Source: Dirofilaria immitis (lineage: Eukaryota > Nematoda > Chromadorea > Rhabditida > Onchocercidae). Taken from it: DNA of 64,000 bases. The position numbers and the translations under genes are program-made. The stretch is from assembly GCA_024305405.1 (NCBI GenBank), contig JAKNDB010000098.1, positions 3,839,501-3,903,500 on the forward strand, written 5' to 3'. The notes under the pieces were generated by a model. It searched no databases. It saw only the letters and a list, made by a program, of their open reading frames with translations, and was not told the DNA's origin. Position 1 is the stretch's first letter, and each line of letters begins with the position of its first letter. Below, one piece after another: positions 26,001 to 41,700 of the stretch.

Positions 26001-27280
26001 GGATCATCAACTGGAGCAGTAAGTTTTTAACATATGCCATAATTAGGATAAGCAACTGTTAAGAGGAAATCCGTTTGTAGCAATGACATTAATAGCTAGT
26101 AACTATGTTTAGTCATTACATCAAATTTTTCTGAGATCTTGTTTATTTTATCGAATACTATGAAATGATTCAAATGATAAAAATATTGAACTTATTTAGA
26201 AGAAGCAATAAAAAATACCATTGTAATATTTAGGAAAGGATAACTAAAAGGGACAAAACTGAACAGAAATTAAAATGTATATTCTGGAAAACTAGACTGA
26301 GATTGCAGATGAATAAGAGAGACGAGATCCAGAAGAGCAAAAATATTAATCAGAAGAGCAAAAATGAAAATAATTATGCACAGCAGCTTTAGAATAAAAA
26401 AAACAATTTGTTAAGAATGAGTGATTCTAATCTGCGAAAATAAAATTAATCAATAAAATATTAAGGCAAAGCGAGAATGAAAATCAGTCGGTAAAAAGTT
26501 ATTTATTAATCTGTATCAATTAAATATTTCAGTCTGGATCAAATAAAAAATGGGCAAAACATCGAAAGTAACGAAGAAAGGAGCGAGTGGAAGAAAGAGA
26601 GGAAGGTATTGCAAATTCTCGTTGCATTTTTTATTTTATTTTAGTTTTGATTTTTTGCATATTTGCATAAATGATATCATTCCCGATTTTGGCTGCTAAA
26701 ATTTAAGCCATCATTCTGTAATGTAGTAGAAGGTTAACCTGTTGTGTATTTTACTGGAACCATCGAATAGAACATTCAATAACAAAGACAACTATCATTT
26801 TATCAAATTTGAATTGTATGCTCTTGATGTTAATTTTTCATTTGAGTACAATATAAGTGCTATTTTCGATTCATATATTCTTACAAACATTACTATTTGT
26901 TATTGATGTCAAAAATTGAAGATCTTACTAAACTGAAATCGATCATCAATTGATCATGATATCAATTATTTTTTTTCCTTTTCTAGAAGCAAATTGAGTA
27001 TTTCGGAAATGTCGCTTGCTGAATTAGCTCACGATCTTGGAGAAAGTGTAGCGGCTTTGAGCCAGGAAGAACAAGGTTTGTTTGAACTTTAGATTGGATT
27101 ACAATGAATGATAAAAATTGCTTGCTTCAAAACTTATCTGATGATTGTTTTCTTTCAGAAATCGAGAATTTCAAGAAGGAACGAATTGCTGATCGTTTAA
27201 TGGAAAAAATTCAGAAAGCTCAAGAGAAAAAAATAATGATTAGTACCATTCCTGCATGCTATTTTCATTGTTGCGATTAA
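23009..27280 (+). CDS. SNAPC1: snRNA-activating protein complex subunit 1 (SNAP43)
   Basis: SNAPC1 is the scaffold subunit of SNAPc, the nuclear factor that binds the proximal sequence element of snRNA genes for Pol II and Pol III. Exons: 23009-23191, 23532-23678, 23933-24145, 24518-24660, 24815-24900, 25331-25400, 25478-25615, 25891-26018, 26533-26605, 26987-27075, 27159-27280; about 464 residues. The N-terminal half fits the SNAP43 domain: GCRKDIERLLKMYKEKETLR, the FIELFDKTKFATIFMGRM block (human WRNMKFGTIFCGRM), ERMFGVYLTYALYF, and FAALFKLINGGAFRIYAF. The C-terminal half is a charged, low-complexity tail with a basic patch (GASGRKRGR) and a final glutamate- and lysine-rich helix. Three one-base deficits (24831-24835, 25979-25985, 26545-26550) must be allowed, each otherwise giving an early stop. 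The last exon has an A7 run, so the exact C-terminus is uncertain. An AATAAA lies near 27642. Confidence 0.85.
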
Positions 27281-27545
27281 AATTATGTTGTGTTGCACCA
27301 TTCAATAGGGTTATCAGATGGCAATTCTATATCACTCATTTATTCCAAAATAAATTTAGGATGTCAAGAATGAAATACTTTTTCCATTCATATAAACTAA
27401 GAATAATTTGAATCATCCGATAATGATCATTACCAAATTTACCTTATTTATACTTGAAGTTTTGAAGTAAGGCAGATGTGATTGTTATAATGGATGAGAT
27501 AATTGCAGTTATGAAGTAATCAATTGTATTGAATGAAAATGTATA

Positions 27546-27549
<4 letters not shown>

Positions 27550-27583
<34 letters not shown>
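27550..27583. repeat. (TA)n microsatellite
   Basis: Uninterrupted TA dinucleotides about 270 bases after the SNAPC1 stop codon. Confidence 0.9.
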
Positions 27584-27585
<2 letters not shown>

Positions 27586-28261
27586 CATGTAATATATTTA
27601 TATTATTTCAGATTCTTAAATTTCATGATAATTTTGGAAGAAATAAATAAATTTATGAAAATATAGGACTTTCATGCAAACATTATTTAAATGTGCTAAA
27701 AACATTCCTCATATCAACGATTGTCTCTGCTAAATATTACGCTTATTATAATCATCCTAAGATTATAAAATAAATTTATCAAGCTATTAAAAGCGCTTGA
27801 TAATATGATAAACAAAAATGATATTTTATACAATTGATTACCAATAAACATTATTTTAATATATATCAGTAGACATTATTTGACTGTTAATAAATATTAT
27901 TTAATATTTTGATACAATTGATTATCAATAAACATTATTTGATAAAATTTTTCTATTATCTTTAAGATATATGAATATTAAAAAAATACATGTATAAAAT
28001 ATGTTTAAGTTTCTTTTTTTCTGCCTTCACATTTAATCATTAGTGAATTTCTTCTAAATTGAAATTTAATATCATATCATATTGCATTAGTGATATTTGC
28101 GATGAAATTTCTTCTGATAATATAAATAAAGGACGAATAAAAGTAATAATCGAAATGAATATTAGAATTCTAGATACAAGTTAATTTAATTTGATGTTTT
28201 TAAATTAGCAACTTAATAGGATGCTTTTTGAGCTGCAAGTTACCATTAGTTGATTTGACTG

Positions 28262-28305
28262 GTTGATTGATTGATTGATTGATTGATCGATTGACTGATT
28301 AAATG
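28262..28305. repeat. (TTGA)n microsatellite
   Basis: Tandem TTGA/GATT tetranucleotides, five clean copies followed by degenerate ones. Confidence 0.85.
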
Positions 28306-29710
28306 ATTGTTTTTCATGCTTTTAAGTTGCAAACATTCTTCTTACTTTTATTGATTAAAGAAATTTTTCATTCTATCACATTTCAATTCATATGATAATC
28401 GTTTGTAAAAATTACAATAATAATATTCAACAAATAAGCTAAATATTTACTTATGTTTATTAAATTCACAAAATTTTTTTTTTCATTTTTGAAATTTATA
28501 TGCAAAATAATTGATCAAAATTTGACAAATAATGGCTTAAAATTTATTTTGTACGACTAATTTTATTCAATTCACTCATTCATTATTATTATTATTGTGA
28601 TTATTATTATTACTGTTACTATTATTATTATTATTAATCATGCTGGAGTATTAATATTGCAGCATTTCGTTATCTTATCAAATTAAAATATTTAACAATT
28701 AAATAATACAATTACAAAAGAAAGAAAGAAAGGAAAAAAACCAGAACGAAAAATATTGTTAATATTAAAAGAATATTAACAATAAAATTATAATTTATTA
28801 AATTGAAATAATTTATGTAAATTTATTTAAAAACAAACAAACGGAAGATTCAAAAAATTAATTAATAAAAATTTTTATTAAAAATTAAACAATTTAATAA
28901 GCGAATATATTAGTAATATATAATTAATCAATTTGCATCATTTCAGATAAATAAGTAAACAATTCAAATTAAACAATTCAAATTAATAATAATAATAATA
29001 ATAGACATAACTTATTATTAATCTAAAGTTCAATGTTTATTCAATGATGCAAAAAACAATAATAATATATTAAAAGAGAATCGATAATAACTGAAAAAGA
29101 AAAATAAAAATTATTAAAAGAATTTAAATGAAAAGTAAAATAGAATAATTATCTCTTGCGATCAATAATATCAATGAAACAAAATATTACTTAATCATTT
29201 GAATTGATATATTATTTGATATTATTTATAACTTATCAAATTTAATCTCTGGAAATGTTTTCTTTAAGAAATTTAACGTAAAAAAATAATAATTCATCGT
29301 GTTACTCGTAAGTAATGATATAACTGATAAAAATTAAATTCTTTCAACTCTTTTCTTTTTCCGACGATTTTTCAAACTTTTCCAATTTTTTTTATTCGAG
29401 AATTTAATTACTAAATCGCATGAGACAATTTCAAAACGAGATCGTATATATAAATAGATAATTGTTTATGTAACAATATCATTAGTGATTAAATTGATAA
29501 TTTAACAATTATTTGTTAATATTAATATTTTCAAATCTCTTACAATTTATGAATTTTACCATCCTATTTGAATTATTATTATGATTAATCAATATTATCA
29601 TTTTTCTTATCATTTTATTATTATTGTGTACCCGCTAATGTTTAATTGGGCTATGCTTTAGTGATTAGTTTATTATTGTTATTGTTGTTGCTTATCATAT
29701 TATCATTGAT

Positions 29711-32700
29711 TTACCAAACTGTGCAACGCCGTGATGGATTCATTTGACTACCTTCTGGACAATTATATGCCTTACTAAATTCAGGTAAATTTGACAATAC
29801 TCCAATAACTCGAAATATCTCGGGACTATGCTCATCAATAAGCACTTGTTGTAATGCTGCTGCTTCCTTCTTATGGCCACACCAAAACTAAAAAAACGTA
29901 AAATAAAATTAGATTATTTATTTAAAAAAACGAGCAAAAATTTTCATGTGAATATATAAATAGTTTGTTACGTATAATATTGCATAATTTGAAAAATTTT
30001 AGCAAAACGTCAAAAACGTACGTGAGCGTAAGATAGGAAAAAGATTTGATCGTTGGAGAAATTTTGAAAACCTGGCAAATGTGGTTCTTCGTGTCCCAAT
30101 TGTTTCACATATTTCTTATAAGCCTAAAATATTGCACCATTTTTATATCAAAAACAAAAAAATGGTTATCAAATCATGAACAATATATTGATAAAATTAT
30201 TATCATGAGCATTCTAAAGTTTTGATATAATTAAGATTAGCTATTATATGATTATAATGAATCATTATCAAATTAATTTACAACAGATAATATAATGTAA
30301 TCAAATTTAATCAATAATTGGATGGTAATTCAAATATACTTATTATAACTATGAAATTATCATTTCTTAATTATTTTTCATTTTTAAAATTATAAATATC
30401 TAAAAATGTAACCTTATAAGCTTCTTTACGCCACCATTATCAGCTATATTTTCACCTTGCGTAAGTTTACCATTAACCTAAAATGAACAAATTATACTAA
30501 AATGAACTTAAAAAAATTGAACATAATACTTAAAAATTGTTGTATTTATATTACACATAATGAAAATATGACTATTACGATACGTTACTATATGATTAAT
30601 ATTATGTGTTACCATATTGATGTCATGATTACTACGATATATTACCGTATGATTATTATTATTTCAAATTTTATCATATGTAATAAATCATTCATATTTT
30701 AATTATTCTAAATCGTAATTAATATTCGCATTATAAATAATACATAATAAAATAATAAAGTTAAACAATAAAATACTGAAGAATTATTGCCAAAAAAATT
30801 TAAATTTAAATCCGTCATATAAGTATACGTATATACACGTACACGTGAAATATACACGTAGCCTTTTTTAATAATAAGAATAATTTTCATAAATGATGAA
30901 TTAATTAATTTTACCCTATAATCCGTATTTGGTATAACATATGAACTGTACTGATTAATAATACATTCCTTTCGTTTTGAAAATCCATCATATGAATCAG
31001 CATTCCACCAATTTAATAAGTTACCTTCTTTATCATATTGACTACCTAAAATAATGAATTTATCAAAATCAATATAACTGATTTGATAATATATATATCA
31101 AAGTATAATTCATTGTAAAAATTGAATTGAATAAAAAATCTAAAATATTTTTAATAAATATTAGAATAAAATAAAAAACAAAAGACAACCTTGATCATCA
31201 AAACCATGCGTTATTTCATGGCCTATTACTGCACCTATTGCACCATAATTTACCATTCTAAAATTACAAATAAAACAAAAGTTTAATCTTTTCTTTTTTT
31301 TTAACTAATCAATTATTAATAATAAATTAATTATTAAATTTTAAATTGTCATAAAATTAATTAAAAGTTAAATTAGTAGTAGCAAAAGTAAGAAATGATT
31401 AAAATTTGAAAATTAAAAAGAAAAAAAAAAAGAATTAACAAACTTTGGATATGTACCACTAAAGAATGGTGGTTTGAGAATTCCTGCCGGAAATGCTAAA
31501 AATAAAAAAATTATTGATGATATTATTATTATTTGTTTTTTCTTTTTCAAAATTCATTTCCAATTTCGAATAATTAATTAATTCGATTAATCGATAAAAT
31601 ATTTAATTACGAAATTTTGATTGTTTAAATTTTTTAAAAAAAGAAAACAAAATTTTATTTTATTGTAAATTATTAAAAGGTTTGCAATTAAATTATTAAA
31701 ACTAACTTAAAGCATTTTTTCCGGTGAATAGAACGCATTGACAACCGCTGGACTTACATCAAATTCTTTCTTATCAAATGGTTTTTCATTCGTAAAATTC
31801 CTTCTCTTGCGACCACATAAGTACCTTTCGCAATAAATCAAAATATGAATCATCGATAGTGAAATTTAACTGAAAATATAGGAAAAAAAATAATAATTTT
31901 AGTATACAATAAACGATATAAACAATTTCGATAATTTATTATAAAATTATTAATAAATAAATTTAATTTAATTATTGAAATTAATTAAATTAAATTTGAA
32001 TTCTTTCACACCTAAAAATGGATTATATAAAATGAAATATTTTACTAATTTCGTTTTTCAATTATTATTATTAATTATTAATCGATATATTTATTAAAAA
32101 TTATTAATCGATATATCTATTAAAAATTATTTATAAACGAAAAAAAGTAAACAAAGAATATAGGAAAAAAATAGAAAAGAAATGAAAAAAAAAATAAGTA
32201 AATAAAATTATACTCTTTCATAATGTTCATCGAGTGCGGTATAATTATTGATAAAATCAGGATATCCAATATTGTTTATCATACTTATCGCCTAAAATAT
32301 AAATGTTTAATTTAATCATAATCATACTTTTTATTATTTAAATAAAATTATCACTTCGATTATATTATCTTAAATGATATTATAAAATTTATTTATATAT
32401 AAAAATATAAATTTTAACATAAATATTTTTCTTTTCTTTTTATGATACTATAAAATTGTTTCATTTTATTAAATAATTTTATAATAGTACCAAATATTAT
32501 ATAATATTATTCATTTCTTATATTATATTATTCATTTCTATATTATATAATATTATTCATTTCTTATTAAAATAGGATAACTTGTTTATCGCTGTAATCA
32601 TTTTATAATTTAATAATAGAAAAATGATAAGAATAGGCTTCTCAATTTTTCTTTAATGATACTTATTTTTAATTTCCTAATCATAATGATTTTAAATGAT

Positions 32701-35700
32701 AAAGTATTGCATTGAATTTATGTACTCATTTATCAATTTGTCTATTTATTTATATCATACAGTTTACATAATTAGTTGATAGTGTGATAAATTATCAGGT
32801 CAAAGGTTATAATGATCAATCAATTATAAAACCTTTTGAACTGCAACTTTCTTCGTTTTATCATCCATCCAATCACTTTCATCAACAAGCTCTTTAAATG
32901 CTTCTTGCAAATTTGCAATCATTTGCTGCAAAGAAAAATTGCATTATATTTTTATTACTAATTAATTAATTAATTAATTTAATCAATATGATATCAATGA
33001 GTACTAAAAATAAAAGTTTCGAATAATTCGAGATAGTATGAAACGGATAAAATAATGATATACCTATGTAGATAAGAATAAAGGATAAGAAGGGTTAAAA
33101 AACAAACTTGTATAGATAAGAATAAGAATAAAGGTAAGTGATACTTATATAATTGAAATCATTAATTTCTAAAATTTTAATTCTTTAAATTTAAAATATA
33201 AATTAAACCAAATTTTAAATTAATAAAAAATTAAATCAAAGTTTTATATTTTTTTAAATTAAAATTTGTCAAAATTTCATTTAAAAATATATGCTTTTAA
33301 AATTAAATAAGAAATGATAAAGAAAAGAAAAACAAAAGAAATGAAAAGAATAATTAATGATTTGATAAAAACTCCGACTTTTTATCAGTTCAATCATTTC
33401 ATCAACCAATACCTTTCTCCTTGGTTCAAACTTATTCTTTTTTAGTTAAAAATCAAAATTTTAGAAATTAATGATTTAAAATAATTAATGAATTTAAAAA
33501 AATGTTGATATATCTTCGAAATTAATGAATTTATTTAGTATCAATCATTTTATCATTTCTTGATTATTAATTCGTTAACAATCATTTTATCATTTCTTGA
33601 TTATTAATTCGTTACAATCATTTTATCATTTCTTGATTATTGATTCGATAGCAAAAATCAAAAAAACGAGCATCAGTTAATTTTGATCAAAATGAAAATA
33701 AGTAAACATTGTCAAACCAAAGCTTCTTGTTTATCAGTTGAATCGAAATGTTCCCGAACATAAAGTGCACCACCAGCCAACGGTAGTAAATTTATTGTCC
33801 CTTGGGCACATTCTTTCCAACGTGGTGATTTAGTTTGTTGGCCAGTTAATACCCGTAGAAAAACCTTACAGAAAAAAAAATTTATATTTGAAATTATTTT
33901 GAACAAAATATTAATATTTAAATGAAATTTTAATTTTTATTTAATAATTAATAAATTCTTTACTTAATAATTAAAATATTTCAATAATAATTTTAAGTAT
34001 TATATATACATATATTTGCATATTAATAACATATAAATGTTTTAAAAATACAATAAAGGTAAAAATAACAAAATTAAAAGTAATAAATATTACCTTCTCA
34101 ATAATAATAGTAATGATAATGATAATGATAATCATAAGAATAAATTACTTTAGCATTTAACAAATAAATATATGTTATGAAAATGTGAATATGTTGATTA
34201 AGATTTTATTGATAAAATTCTTAAGAAAAAAATAAATGATAAAATGACGGAAAATAATTTGATTAAAAATAATGAAATATAGGTTATGATAAAAATGATA
34301 AATAATAATAATTGATAATTTAATTACCTGTTTAATATCTTCATATCGTCCATCCAATGTTTTTACCCATGAATGTACAATTCGCCAGAAGATATAATTT
34401 GCTAATAAATGATTTGTATTATTATTGATAAGTAATCCGATATTGTACATATAATCAATCTCGCCAACAATTATTTGTGTATTATTATTAATTGAACTAT
34501 GAATTGATGGTGGTGCTATTTCATAAAAGAAACTTAGCCATTCCATCTAAAAAAAAAAAAAAATTATAACAAATTAATTATTATATATCTAATTCCAATT
34601 TAAGTCTATTAATTGTGATATAAATTTATAAATTCCAAAAAAATATTAATTATTGAAATTACTATATATACATTTAGACTTGTTATCAATTTCGAATTTT
34701 TTCGCCTTGAAATTTTATTAATTTCAAATTATATCTTTTCCATTCCTAATCTTAAATCATAAGTATGTTTAAAATTTATCATTTTCAATTCTTTTGTCTT
34801 TTGCTTTCAAGTTTATTAATTTCCAATTCTTTTATTAATTTCCAATTCAGTTTATTAATTTCTAATTCCTTTTGTTTTGACGGATTAAATTCATTTTCGA
34901 TAAATTTAATTGCTTAAAAGTTAAAATAAATGAATAGCTTAGATTAATAAATAAAAATAAATAATTTCATAGAATTTTTATAAGTTTTCATTATTTTGAA
35001 CTAAAAAAACGAATAAAAAGTAAAATTTTCGAAAAAAATTATCGAATTTTTTTCATTTCTTTTTATTTATTGTTTAAAAATAAATCGTTTTGCTCTTTTT
35101 TTCAATCGCTTTTATGCTAATATATTTGACAATTATTTATTTATTTAATTATTTTCTGAAATTTCATTTTTAAATTATTTCAAATTTTAGGAAATTAAAA
35201 AAGGAATAGAAATAATTAATAATAAACCTCTGGTAATAATGTGTATAAATCTGAAATTGTTTTAACATTATATAAACGTGTACTATTACGTCGATCATCT
35301 TCCGGTACAACAATCTAAATAATCAGAATTTTTATTTAATTTTGAAATTATTATATTAATTAGTTTAATTGTCGCAATATATATATATGTGTATTGATTG
35401 ATTGATTTTTAAAAACTTTCATTTGACATTTGAACTTTTTATTTTGTTTATTTTTTGTATTCAACATTGTTATTTCTTTTTTTTCGTTCATCAGTCATCA
35501 TTTTATAAATCATCGTAATGATTATTAACATTATTATGATCGATTACCTTATCTTATGATATCCATTCAAAATTTGAATGACAATTATGAAGATAATTAG
35601 TAATAAATGATAAGTTACTGATAAATGACAGATTATCATTAAATGAATAATAAATATAAACTAATTAAATGGCTATTGTAAGATAATGATAAAGATGCTA

Positions 35701-38700
35701 ATAGTAATTACAATGATTATTACATCTAATCATTATTATTGAATTATTCAATTGTAATATTACCATTAAAATGATATTATTCGTAAATAATTATTTATCA
35801 TGATAATTTTTTCTCGAACATTTTTTATCATTATTTTTAGATATCAGATAAAAGTAGCAAATTTTTTTCTTTTTTAGCTAGAAGAAATGTATAAAAATTG
35901 ACAACATTTCAACCTCGGCAAATTTTGTCTCAAAATCGATAAGATTGTCAAGATCAGTGATAAGTTGTGATAAATCATAGGTTACATTAGCATCATCCAA
36001 TAATAATTTGATAACATCAAATTGATATTTCTTATATGCATTCAAATGTTTCGCAAACATTGATGCATTGAGGTAATAATCGCGTGATCCACGACCTAAT
36101 CCAAGTACACCTTGATCCAACTGAAATTTAATTTTGCATTAAATTTTTACTTAATTTAAATTTTAAATTATCTGATTAATAGCTTTAATGTATAATTTTT
36201 AATACAACAAATTTTAGTATTTAATTAATTGAATTTTAAATTTTTAATTTAAAATTTTTACCACAAATTTTCTTTTATCAAATTATTAATTTAAATAATT
36301 TTTAATATAAATTTCAATGTTTTCTTATTTATCACACTTTAAATTATTGTAAAAAAAAATTTTTTTAACTTTTATTTTTTAAACGATTAAAATACAAAAT
36401 TTTATATTATTATGCAAAATGTTTAATTGTATAATTGCAGAAATTTCGAAAAGTTTTATTTTAGTTTCTTAAAAAAAAAAAAATTATCAGTCTCTAATCA
36501 ATCTTAATTAATCAATTTTGATTGATTAATCATCCATGAAACATTTATTAATCAATCTAATCATACTTTAACCTCTTTAAAAAATTATCAATCTCTAATC
36601 AATCTTAATCAATTTTGATTAACTAACCATCTTATGAAACATTTATTAATCAATCTAATCAATTACAATTAATCGATACTTAATTATTTAATATTTTTTT
36701 ATTATTACTAATAAAGAAATTAAAATGTTAGTGTTTATTTAACTTAATAGATCATTGATCATTCCATTTTGTTTATGTTACTGTTCAGTTTTAAAAACTC
36801 ATTCTATAATTGCTTATGATAAACAAAATCAAAAAGACGATTGATTAATAAACTAATTATAAAATTTAAAATTTAATCATATCACTTTATCAATTATTAT
36901 TAACTAATATAATGAATAAAATACAAACGTATAGCGTATTTCGTGTTGTATTTTTAGCATCTGCATAAACATAAACTTGAAAAAAATTTCATTTCCAAAA
37001 TATCGACGTGATGTAGCCAATATATTGGTAAGATCAAATGATTGATCATTCCATTTATCATTATTACTTAATAATGGCCATTCAGCAAATTGACGAAGTG
37101 CCCATAATAATTGCCTAAATTATCATTAATTAATTAATTAATTGATAATGGATTAATTAAATCATTATAAATTAAATAATCGATTTCATAAATATTACTA
37201 TGATATTTTGACATCAATCAATATTGCTATGCTTTAACATTACAATTGAAAATTTTGCTCATTTTTTTTTATTAAATTTAGTATAAAAGGAATTAAAGAT
37301 TATATCACAATTTCATTATTATTGATTGAAAAAAAGTGATAAAATAAGAAAAGAAATATTACTCAAAAAAAGAAATAATTAAATTTTAGAAAATAATTAT
37401 TGTTAATTTGAAAAAGCAACGACAAAAAAATCAATTACATGAAATAGTTTAACAATTTATCAGTTATATTTAATCATTAACTAATGATAATTTCAGTATT
37501 ATCAATATTATTTAATCAATATCATTATGTATTGATTAAATTAATAATGCCTTAACATTTATATTATAATTAGATTTTCCTTCAAATAATTTCAAATTAA
37601 TAAAATGAAAAAAGAAACGAAAAAACTTTACTCTGATTTAAGTAATTCAAGTTTGCTTGTATTCATACATGTTTGATAAGCAATACGCGTCATTTCAATT
37701 GATCTCGAATTTGATGCTATATCTGATTCGAGTAATGCTATAAAAATGAATAATTTAATACATATATATATATGAAATCATTAATAAATGATATACTTTT
37801 ATCGATAAAATTAGTAATTCATAGTAATGATAATGATAATAATAATAGTTGATAATAATAATGATAATAATGATAAAATCATAATTTAGTAGTAATTATT
37901 TTATTAAAAATTAATTCGTTGAAAAATTCAATTTTTATATTTATCATTTTTTTATATTTCGATAATGTGACCTTTGGCCTTTTTTAAATGATATGTTTCT
38001 TATTATTTGTATTTATATTTAAATATAAATATTTTTTCGAATCTTTATTTATTTATTTTCTTTGTGTTTTGATAATAATCTTTGACCTTTTGAAATGTCA
38101 TATGTCTTATTATTTATGTATGTCAAATTTATATCAATAAAAATAATAAAAATTTAAGATTTTTGATAAATTACTGAAAAAGAATTATATATAAATTAAA
38201 AAAAAAAAAAAGATTTATTTATTTATTTATTTATTTACCTCTCATTTGTTGTCGGACATTTTCCTGAGTGATGCAAATGTACCATATGCAAACATATCAT
38301 CTGGTATCATATGATCACGATTCCATTGACCACATGCATATTCAAAGAAATTATCACATGGATTAGCCGAAAAATTCATTGCCATTAACTTAAATATACA
38401 TATATATATTTTTATCACCATTATCAGAACATATTTGATTGTATTATCAATGATAATAAATTATTTTATCAATGGATAAAATTAATCATTTTATATAAAC
38501 ATTTTATAATAAATTATTTATTTCATGATCGATAAATAACATTGTTCTAAATGGGCGGATAAAATAAGAAGCAGTTCTATTTTTCATAAACATAATTACG
38601 ATAAATAAATAATCGAATAAAGTAAACAATTAGATAATTGATAAACAATCAATCAATTGTTAGCTAAATGATATGAATGAAATTTTGTTTGCTATATATT

Positions 38701-41700
38701 ATATATTTTTGTTATATAATTATTGATTATTGATTTTTAAATTTTTGAATAAATTTGAAAATTTCAATAATTTATCTCATATATGAAAAAAAGCAAAATT
38801 GATAATAATTCTTGGAATTTTTTCATTCTCATTAAATAAACAAATTAAAATGATAACAAAATAAAATGGTAACAAAATAAAGTGATAACAATCTCATATA
38901 CATATATATTAATTAATTATATTTTACAAATTAAAAATATCCAATAATTGATACTAAAAGTATCAAATTTAATATCAAAAAAAAATTATGATTTTTTTAA
39001 TTACAAATCATTTTAATAATTGATTAAAATTTTTATTACTAAATTAATTTGATTAAAATAATAAAATAAATAAAAATAATTTTCACAATAACATAATTAA
39101 GAATTCTATCATTTAATTAATCATTAAATGATTAAGTTTAAAATCTATTATAAATAATAAATTATTTAAACAAATTAATTTACTAACTAATTCTATCGGA
39201 AAAATAAAAATTAAAAATCTAATAAAAAATAAGAAATGAAAAATTAAAATTGAAAAGAGAAGGAAAACAAGAAATATTCATACAAGGTTATTTGCAGCTT
39301 GAACGCAACCTTTTGTTAAGCATACCCGTTTTTCAATATCTTCATTCATTTTCATATTATCATTATCATTATTATCATTCAAATCTATTTTTTTCAAATC
39401 TGAAAAATCAAAAATTAATTAGCAAATATTCGATGCAATAAGAATGATTTATTTAATTTAATAATTATTAATAAAAATTGAAATTATTAATTGATCAAAA
39501 TTTTAACAAATCAATCATAGAATTTTATTCTTTTTAAATTATAGTAAGCATTAAAATGATCACATTTTTAGAAATTTTAAATGAATTTTCGTTTCTTACT
39601 TTTTCTTTTAATCAAAAATTATCAGTTATTAATTGATAACTGATTATTGCATTTTAAATTTTTAAAAGATAAATAAAATTTTTCATATTTAACATCGTTT
39701 AATAAAGCAAAAAAATAGACTTATAAATTTGATAAAATATATATTTCGAATTTTTTAAAATAATAATAATATTTTGAAATTATTGAATAATTTTGCATAT
39801 TATCAATTTCTCTGAAGTGATAAATAAATTAACTTACTATCAATATCATCATTTAATGGTAGAAATAATGCCAATAAAATAATAATTGTTGTAGCCATAA
39901 GAAATGTTAGCAAAATAAGAATTTGCTCAAATGATGTCCTTCGTCGCCACCACTTTAAAAAAATATAACAATTAATATTAAAATAATAATTACTAAATAT
40001 TCGAATTTCTATTTCTATTCTTTCGATTTCAAATTTTAATTATCAATGATTAAAATATCAAGCGATTAATCAATTTAATACAAAATAATTGTATTAAATT
40101 TTGAAATGGGAAAAGGAAACGATGAAATCGAAAAATTAAATATTAATCAATTTATATTTATCAGTTAACAATTTATTGAATATTATATTTATCAGTTAAT
40201 AATTTATTTCAAAAAGAAAAATTCAACAAGAATTCGTCATCTTTCATTTGTTGAACAGAATCATTAATCGGAATTTTTAATCGAAATTTTAGTATTTCAT
40301 TTGCATCAAAAAACCTAAAATCTTTTAATCTATTAATCAAAATTGAACTTAAAATCTTTCATCCCTTTATCAAAATTGGTATTGAAGATCTTTCACTGCT
40401 AATTAAAATCCTAAAATTTATCATTTGTTATCAGTTATCTCGTTTGAATTTTTCTATTAGTTCTTGTTTGAATAATTTATTTTATCTTTTTGTCTAATAT
40501 TTATTTAAGTCTTTTCCTTTTTAACACTTTAAATATTTTTTGTAATAACTTATTTATCATTGAATCATTTATATATTACTTTGATAATAATAATATCAGC
40601 TCAACTATGATAACTTTTTGCTATCAGATTAGCAAGAAATAAGAAATTAATTATTTGATTTGCTTTATAATAATTGATTAAAAATTTATTTTCGAATACA
40701 TTTATTGCTTTTTTCAAATACATCACATTTAATCGATGATATCATTATATTATCATAAGCAGTATCACTTGAATATTTTAAATTAAAGATTGACAAATTG
40801 AAAATTTAGAATTAAGATAAAATTTACTTATCATAATATCTACTATTGCTGATTGAATTTAATCTACAGTTATCGATTGTAAATTTAAATTTTGCGATAG
40901 ATAAATTTGATAGATTAATTTCATATCTCTAATATTTCAAAACTTCGATTAAATATTTGCAATCTTTTCATGCAAATTTAATTTCTTATAATCAATTTAA
41001 TTAAACTACTAATTGTTTAGAAGATAATAAATTGTGCATTATAAAAAATATTTGTTCTTTCCTTTAATTATAAATAATTCAAATTATATTAAAAATAATT
41101 TTATTGAATTTTTTATTATCATTTGATTATCATTTCTGTTTTCGATGGCTAAATATTAGTGATAAATTGTTAATATCAATTAAAATGATGAAAAAAATAA
41201 ATTGATCATTCCTGTTACTTAATTAAATTAAATTATTGACCTTTGACTTATGAAATTTTTCAATCAAAATATAGTTCAACGGAAACAAACAATGCGAAAA
41301 TGTAATAGTAAACTACTGATTTATTCATCGATTTTTTCTCACTTCTTCTGACCTTTCACCTTTGTCTGATTATAATACAAAGCGATGTTAACTTATTTCA
41401 TGCATATGCATATATTCGCAGTCATTAGAATAAAAGATAGAGCTAAGAAGGAAATTAAAAAAATAAGTATTTAAATTCTAATTTGAAATTTTTATAATTA
41501 ATATAATTACAACGTATTTCTAAGTTACTTATACATTATTTTTAACTTTTAATAAATTTAATATATTAGTGTCAAAATCAGAATAGCATAATTTAATAAG
41601 TATTTAAATTCCAATTTGATCTTTTGCTAAGTGAAATTTTATATATCAAATTGCGACATTAATATTTCGTAGCAATGCATTTTGTAAAAAAAAAATTTCA

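Larger units (their letters stand above)
27281..29710. other. Tail-to-tail intergenic region, SNAPC1 / neprilysin
   Basis: Very AT-rich, holding the 3' UTRs of the two convergent genes. It includes a TA dinucleotide tract and a TTGA tetranucleotide tract, listed separately, and scattered ATT triplet runs. No gene recognised. AT content rises visibly from here to about 60 kb. Confidence 0.5.
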
